Shown one piece after another: positions 5,502-9,306 of a DNA stretch of 9,306 bases. The first letter of the stretch is position 1. Each line of letters starts with the position of its first letter. Under the pieces are notes generated by a model that worked only from the letters and a program-made list of their open reading frames with translations, did no database searches and was not told the origin of the DNA. The position numbers and the translations under genes were made by a program. The stretch comes from Kiritimatiellia bacterium (lineage in GTDB: Bacteria > Verrucomicrobiota > Kiritimatiellia > RFP12 > DVOR01), in contig JAFTHG010000206.1 in NCBI GenBank assembly GCA_017457555.1, forward strand, positions 1 to 9,306, written 5' to 3'.

Positions 5502-6149
5502 ATGTTTACAGGATTAATTCAGCGAGTTGGGATTGTACGTGCGGTAAAGACGCATGACAATGGCGCTGTTTTTATCTTTTCTGCGCCCGGGTTGGCAACG
5601 TCAGAGGATCCTTTACGGTTGGGAGAAAGTATTGCTGTGAATGGCGCTTGCCTGACCGTCGCACGTATTCACGATGCGGATGTCTTTGAGGCTGATGTCT
5701 TGAATGAAACCTTGAGATGTACAATATTCTCAACGTTGAAGGTTGGCGATGCGGTGAATTTGGAACGTGCGCTACGTTTTGGGGACCGGCTCGCAGGTCA
5801 CTTGGTTTCGGGGCACATTGATGGTATTGGAACACTCCTCTCGGTGCGGCAGGATGGGCGCGATAAATATTTCCGCTTTGGATGTTCGCCAGACTTTGCA
5901 CGGGGGGTTGTTCGCAAAGGCTCCGTGGCAATCAATGGTACCAGCCTTACCGTTTGCGCGGTGGGAGATGACTGGTTTGAAGTGGCTCTAATCCCAACAA
6001 CATTGCGGGAAACAATGTTAGGTCAGCTGACCTTGGGTGCTCCTGTTAATTTGGAATCTGATATCATTGGGGCGTATGTTCGCCGAGCAATGGGAGCAGA
6101 TTCAACACTTTCATTACGACAAATCATTGCCGCGGGCTTCGCGGATTAG
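5502..6149 (+). CDS. ribE: Riboflavin synthase, alpha subunit
   Basis: Converts two molecules of 6,7-dimethyl-8-ribityllumazine into riboflavin and a pyrimidinedione, the last step of riboflavin synthesis. The 215 residues form two lumazine-binding barrels. Barrel 1 is about 1-97 (MFTGLIQ, GESIAVNGACLTV at 41-53) and barrel 2 about 98-195 (GHLVSGHIDGIG at 99-110, KGSVAINGTSLTV at 139-151, NLESDIIGAY at 183-192). Cys50, Ser148 and Asp187 correspond to the known active-site residues, and a short C-terminal helix for trimer packing follows. The start at 5502 is preferred over the longer in-frame ATG at 5469, because nearly all family members begin MFTGL and the upstream part overlaps dtd. GGAGG (5484-5488) or GGAG (5495-5498) could serve as ribosome site. 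No FMN riboswitch is seen nearby. The symbol ribC is also used. Confidence 0.95.
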   Translation: MFTGLIQRVGIVRAVKTHDNGAVFIFSAPGLATSEDPLRLGESIAVNGACLTVARIHDADVFEADVLNETLRCTIFSTLKVGDAVNLERALRFGDRLAGHLVSGHIDGIGTLLSVRQDGRDKYFRFGCSPDFARGVVRKGSVAINGTSLTVCAVGDDWFEVALIPTTLRETMLGQLTLGAPVNLESDIIGAYVRRAMGADSTLSLRQIIAAGFAD

Positions 6150-6164
6150 AAAGGATGATGCATT

Positions 6165-7766
6165 ATGGATATGGATACTGCAGAGAAAATCGCAGGACAA
6201 ATCGACAGCAAAGATTTGAACCTGAAGGCCTTGTTTGCTGAAGATCCGGCACGTGCGGCCAAAATGACGGTAAGTGCTGCGGGTTGGACGCTGGACTATT
6301 CAAAGAATTTAGTGGATGCACCGACCTTGAAACTCTTGATTCAGCTGGCTGAAAAATCAGGCTTGAAGGCTGAAATTGAGAAGATGTTTACGGGTGTGCA
6401 TATTAACGAAACCGAGAATCGCGCTGTATTGCATACGGCATTGCGCTCTTCTAAGAAAGATGGCTTGATTGTAGATGGGCAGAATATTTATGCTGATGTC
6501 CACGCTGTTTTGGATAAGATGGGTGAATTCGCCACATTGATTCGTACGGGTAAGTGGCAGGGTGCGACCGGTAAACGTATCAAGTATGTGGTGAATATTG
6601 GTATTGGTGGCTCGGACCTTGGTCCTGCGATGGCGTATCAGGCATTGGCAACGTATTCAAAGCGTTCCATTAAGTGCTTCTACGTTTCAAACGTGGATGC
6701 GACGCACATGGCTGAGACCTTGCTGCAGGTGAAGGCCGATCAAACACTCTTCATTGTGGCATCCAAGACCTTTACGACACAGGAAACAATGACGAATGCT
6801 TTGACGGCTCGTTCTTGGTTGGTGAATCAATTAGGTGAAGCGGCCGTCTCCAAGCACTTTGTGGCAGTCAGTACAAATGCACAAAAGGTGGCTGAATTCG
6901 GTATTGATACGGCCAATATGTTTGGCTTCTGGGACTGGGTGGGCGGTCGCTACTCTTTGCCATCTGCAATTGGCTTGTCGCTGATGATTGCGATTGGCCC
7001 GATGAACTATAAACGTCTCTTGGCCGGTTATGAAGCAATGGATAAGCATTTCCGCACAGCCTCTTTCCAGCGCAACCTTCCCGTGCTTCTGGCCTTGATT
7101 GGTATTCTGTATGCCAATGGTTATGGCGCAGACAGCTATGCTGTATTGCCGTATGATCAGTATTTGGCACGCTTCCCTGCATATCTTCAGCAGTTGGATA
7201 TGGAAAGTAATGGCAAGTCGGTGGATCGTCAGGGACTTCCTGTTGAGTATACGACAGGGCCTATCGTTTGGGGAGAACCCGGCACTAATGGTCAGCATGC
7301 CTTTTATCAGTTGATTCATCAGGGAACGCGTTTGATTCCGGCAGACTTTATCGGTTTCTGCCGTAGCCGGAATCCTTTGAGTGATCATCACGATAAGCTG
7401 ATGGCGAACTTCTTTGCTCAGACGGAAGCCCTTGCATTCGGCAAGACGGCAGAACAGTGCCGTGCAGAAGGGGTGCCGGAAAACCTTATTCCGTTTAAGA
7501 CGTTTGAGGGAAATCATCCGACCAACACCTTGTTGGCAGATGAATTGACACCAAAGACACTGGGTGCTTTGATTGCATTGTATGAGCACAAAGTTTTTGT
7601 TCAAGGGATTATTTGGAATATCTACTCCTTTGATCAGTGGGGCGTTGAGCTCGGTAAGGTTCTCGCAGGGAAGATCTTGAAGGAACTGACGGATCCTACG
7701 GCTCCGCTTGCCCATGATAGTTCAACGAATGCATTGATTGAACGGTATCGTGCTGCAAAGGCGTAA
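6165..7766 (+). CDS. pgi: Glucose-6-phosphate isomerase
   Basis: Interconverts glucose-6-phosphate and fructose-6-phosphate in glycolysis and gluconeogenesis, in the cytoplasm. The 533 residues belong to the large PGI type. Landmarks in order: VVNIGIGGSDLGP (142-154) and VASKTFTTQET (198-208) of the sugar-phosphate (SIS) fold, signature 1 DWVGGRYSLPSAIG (257-270), GEPGTNGQHAFYQLIHQGT (370-388) with the catalytic Glu371, EGNHPTN (448-454) with His451, and signature 2 GIIWNIYSFDQWGVELGK (481-498) ending in the catalytic Lys498. AAGGA (6151-6155) lies 9 nt before the ATG. A start at the second Met (residue 3) is possible. It begins 15 nt after ribE, so it may share the upstream transcript. A terminator follows and closes the unit. 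Its coding sequence seems intact. Confidence 0.97.
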   Translation: MDMDTAEKIAGQIDSKDLNLKALFAEDPARAAKMTVSAAGWTLDYSKNLVDAPTLKLLIQLAEKSGLKAEIEKMFTGVHINETENRAVLHTALRSSKKDGLIVDGQNIYADVHAVLDKMGEFATLIRTGKWQGATGKRIKYVVNIGIGGSDLGPAMAYQALATYSKRSIKCFYVSNVDATHMAETLLQVKADQTLFIVASKTFTTQETMTNALTARSWLVNQLGEAAVSKHFVAVSTNAQKVAEFGIDTANMFGFWDWVGGRYSLPSAIGLSLMIAIGPMNYKRLLAGYEAMDKHFRTASFQRNLPVLLALIGILYANGYGADSYAVLPYDQYLARFPAYLQQLDMESNGKSVDRQGLPVEYTTGPIVWGEPGTNGQHAFYQLIHQGTRLIPADFIGFCRSRNPLSDHHDKLMANFFAQTEALAFGKTAEQCRAEGVPENLIPFKTFEGNHPTNTLLADELTPKTLGALIALYEHKVFVQGIIWNIYSFDQWGVELGKVLAGKILKELTDPTAPLAHDSSTNALIERYRAAKA

Positions 7767-7792
7767 GAATCAACGATTAACTGTTTGATGCG

Positions 7793-7829
7793 AACCTTGT
7801 CACTCCATTTGGAGAGGCAAGGTTTTTTA
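7793..7829 (+). terminator. Rho-independent terminator after pgi
   Basis: AACCTTG (7793-7799) pairs with CAAGGTT (7818-7824), enclosing a second small stem CTCC/GGAG (7803-7806 with 7811-7814). The arm runs directly into six Ts (7823-7828). It lies 26 bases after the pgi stop and marks the end of the ddl-to-pgi gene string. Confidence 0.85.
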
Positions 7830-7882
7830 TTCGTTTTGTGTAAACGTGTGTGATGAGATTCTAATTTAAGAGAAGTAGAATA

Positions 7883-7891
7883 TGCTATACT
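7883..7891 (+). promoter_or_regulatory. Candidate extended -10 promoter of the transporter gene
   Basis: TGCTATACT gives an extended -10 (TG-n-TATACT) 26 bases before the ATG at 7917, in an AT-rich spacer after the pgi terminator. No convincing -35 is seen, which fits extended -10 promoters. The gene needs its own promoter because the terminator precedes it. Confidence 0.5.
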
Positions 7892-7916
7892 ATTAATAAT
7901 AATAGAAAGGATGCTC

Positions 7917-9306
7917 ATGGCACGTGAAAATTGGACATCGTCAATTGGTTTTATTTTAGCGTCTGCAGGCTCAGCCATTGGTTTGGGAAATATTTGGAAG
8001 TTCCCTTATATGGCTGGTGAAAATGGTGGCGGAACATTCGTTTTTGTTTATCTGCTTTGCGTATTTTTGATCGGCTTACCAGTAATGTGTTCAGAGATGT
8101 TTGTGGGGCGCTTCACGCGTCGGAATGTCATTAATGCATTAGGCAAAGTGGAGCAGACATCAAACAGTTCGCTTGGGCGTTGGATGTTGTGTATTCTTTC
8201 AGGTGCTGCAGCAGTCCTTTTTGTGACCATAGAAGCGTGGTTGTTGGTTGCCGTAAGTGTCTTTGGCATCTGGGCATTTGCACGTAAGGGTTTTGCTGCA
8301 TTAGGATGGGTCTGTTGTGCCCTTTCATTTGTTATTTTGTCATACTACGCAGTTGTCGGTGGTTGGATTGTCGAATATATTTGGCGGTCGTTTACGGCAT
8401 CTTTTGGAGGAATTGATGGTGCAACAACGACGGAGGTGGCTCAACAAGCGGGCGCTGTTTTCGGTCAGTACATTAAGAATCCTCAGCGTGTTTTGGTGGG
8501 ATACCTAATCTTTATGGGATTGACAGGAGCCATAATTTTAGGAGGCATTCAAGCCGGCATTGAACGTGTGAGTAAGATCTTGATGCCCGCCCTTTTCGTG
8601 TTACTGTTGGTCGTGATTGTACGAAGTGTTACCTTGCCTGGGGCATGGAACGGCGTTGTATTTCTTCTAAAGCCGACGGCTGAAGCCTTTACGCCTAAAG
8701 TGATTATGATGGCATTGGGGCAGGCTTTCTTCTCGCTTTCGCTGGGAATGGCAATTACCGTGACATATGGTTCTTATTTGAATAAACAACAATCTATTCT
8801 GCGTGCAGCAGGATGGGTTGGTATCTTGGATACGCTTGCTGCCTTATTGGCAGGATTGGCAATTTTTCCTGCAGTATTCTCTGTGGGATTAGAACCCTCA
8901 AGCGGCCCGGGATTGATTTTTGGTGCACTGCCTGCGACCTTTGCAGCGATGCCACTGGGAGCAGTGTGGGCGACATGTTTCTTTATTATGTTACTGATTG
9001 CTGCCGTGACAAGCTCGGCTTCGCTTTTGGAATGCATGGCAACAGTGCTGATTGAGCGGATGCGTAAGAGACATCAGCGCGCCTCACGTCGTACGGCAGT
9101 GACGATTGCATTGAGCACGTGCACCGTGTTAGGATTGCTTTCTGTGTTCTCAACAGCCAATTGGTCTGTGATGCCTTGCCTTCAAAAGGTGGTTAAATGG
9201 AGTTTAGGATCCTTAACGCTTGGAAGTTGGTTTGATACCGTTGATAATTTGGCGTCAAATTGGGGCTTGCCATTTGCAGCATTAGGCATTGCACTTCTGA
9301 TTGGAT
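7917..9306 (+). CDS. Sodium-dependent transporter, NSS/SNF family (3' end outside window)
   Basis: Inner-membrane Na+-coupled symporter of the LeuT-like neurotransmitter:sodium symporter family, probably for an amino acid or related amine; the substrate cannot be read from sequence. The first 463 residues are present, about 11 membrane helices, and only the last part is missing. TM1 has ILASAGSAIGLGNIWKFP (13-30) with the unwound Na+-site residues, then GENGGG (34-39). TM3 has SYYAVVGGW (142-150), TM6 has GQAFFSLSLG (268-277), and LDTLAALLAGLAIFPAVF (304-321) is the TM7 region. TSS (365-367) is the Na2 site of TM8. Odd: about 40 mostly hydrophobic residues (81-124) lie between TM2 and TM3 where family members usually have a short loop. 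The ATG at 7917 is chosen because AGAAAGG (7904-7910) sits 6 nt ahead; the in-frame ATG at 7911 touches that site. Confidence 0.93.
   Translation, partial: MARENWTSSIGFILASAGSAIGLGNIWKFPYMAGENGGGTFVFVYLLCVFLIGLPVMCSEMFVGRFTRRNVINALGKVEQTSNSSLGRWMLCILSGAAAVLFVTIEAWLLVAVSVFGIWAFARKGFAALGWVCCALSFVILSYYAVVGGWIVEYIWRSFTASFGGIDGATTTEVAQQAGAVFGQYIKNPQRVLVGYLIFMGLTGAIILGGIQAGIERVSKILMPALFVLLLVVIVRSVTLPGAWNGVVFLLKPTAEAFTPKVIMMALGQAFFSLSLGMAITVTYGSYLNKQQSILRAAGWVGILDTLAALLAGLAIFPAVFSVGLEPSSGPGLIFGALPATFAAMPLGAVWATCFFIMLLIAAVTSSASLLECMATVLIERMRKRHQRASRRTAVTIALSTCTVLGLLSVFSTANWSVMPCLQKVVKWSLGSLTLGSWFDTVDNLASNWGLPFAALGIALLIG

Noticed and set aside
6831..7715. Long minus-strand open frame (294 residues) inside pgi
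   Set aside because: It is the antisense shadow of a fully motif-supported pgi gene; no domain and no start signal.

Overview
The window reads as chromosomal DNA of a bacterium with about 50% GC. It is most likely a member of the PVC superphylum, on the Verrucomicrobiota/Lentisphaerota side. This is inferred from the contiguous ddl-ftsQ-ftsA-ftsZ block, a dcw-cluster remnant typical of those phyla, and from a strongly divergent FtsZ that still ends in a recognisable FtsZ tail peptide. Gene content alone cannot name the genus.

Layout. (1) Positions 1-645 hold no convincing gene. They carry inverted repeats, a GC palindrome and two 82-bp direct-repeat copies exactly 189 bp apart; each copy ends in the same 34 bp containing a small dyad. 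(2) Positions 646-6149 or beyond form one tightly packed plus-strand gene string: ddl, ftsQ, ftsA, divergent ftsZ, a small predicted lipoprotein gene, dtd and ribE. Spacers are 15 nt or less and there are two ATGA stop/start overlaps. (3) pgi follows ribE after 15 nt and ends in a rho-independent terminator at 7793-7829. (4) A separately promoted Na+-coupled (NSS/SNF family) transporter gene starts at 7917 and runs off the right edge.

Functions. Ddl makes the D-Ala-D-Ala dipeptide for peptidoglycan. FtsQ, FtsA and FtsZ are divisome proteins. Dtd removes D-amino acids mischarged onto tRNA, a plausible partner for a pathway that produces D-Ala. RibE makes riboflavin and Pgi interconverts glucose-6-P and fructose-6-P; these two look like housekeeping genes that ride in the same transcription unit.

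The points most worth a second look are four. FtsZ lacks the T7-loop catalytic aspartate and has a degenerate GTP signature, yet keeps its tail peptide. The transporter has an apparent hydrophobic insertion of about 40 residues between TM2 and TM3. An unassigned lipoprotein gene is translationally coupled between ftsZ and dtd. A duplicated dyad-bearing repeat sits upstream of ddl. No CRISPR array, tRNA, rRNA, insertion sequence or defence system was seen.
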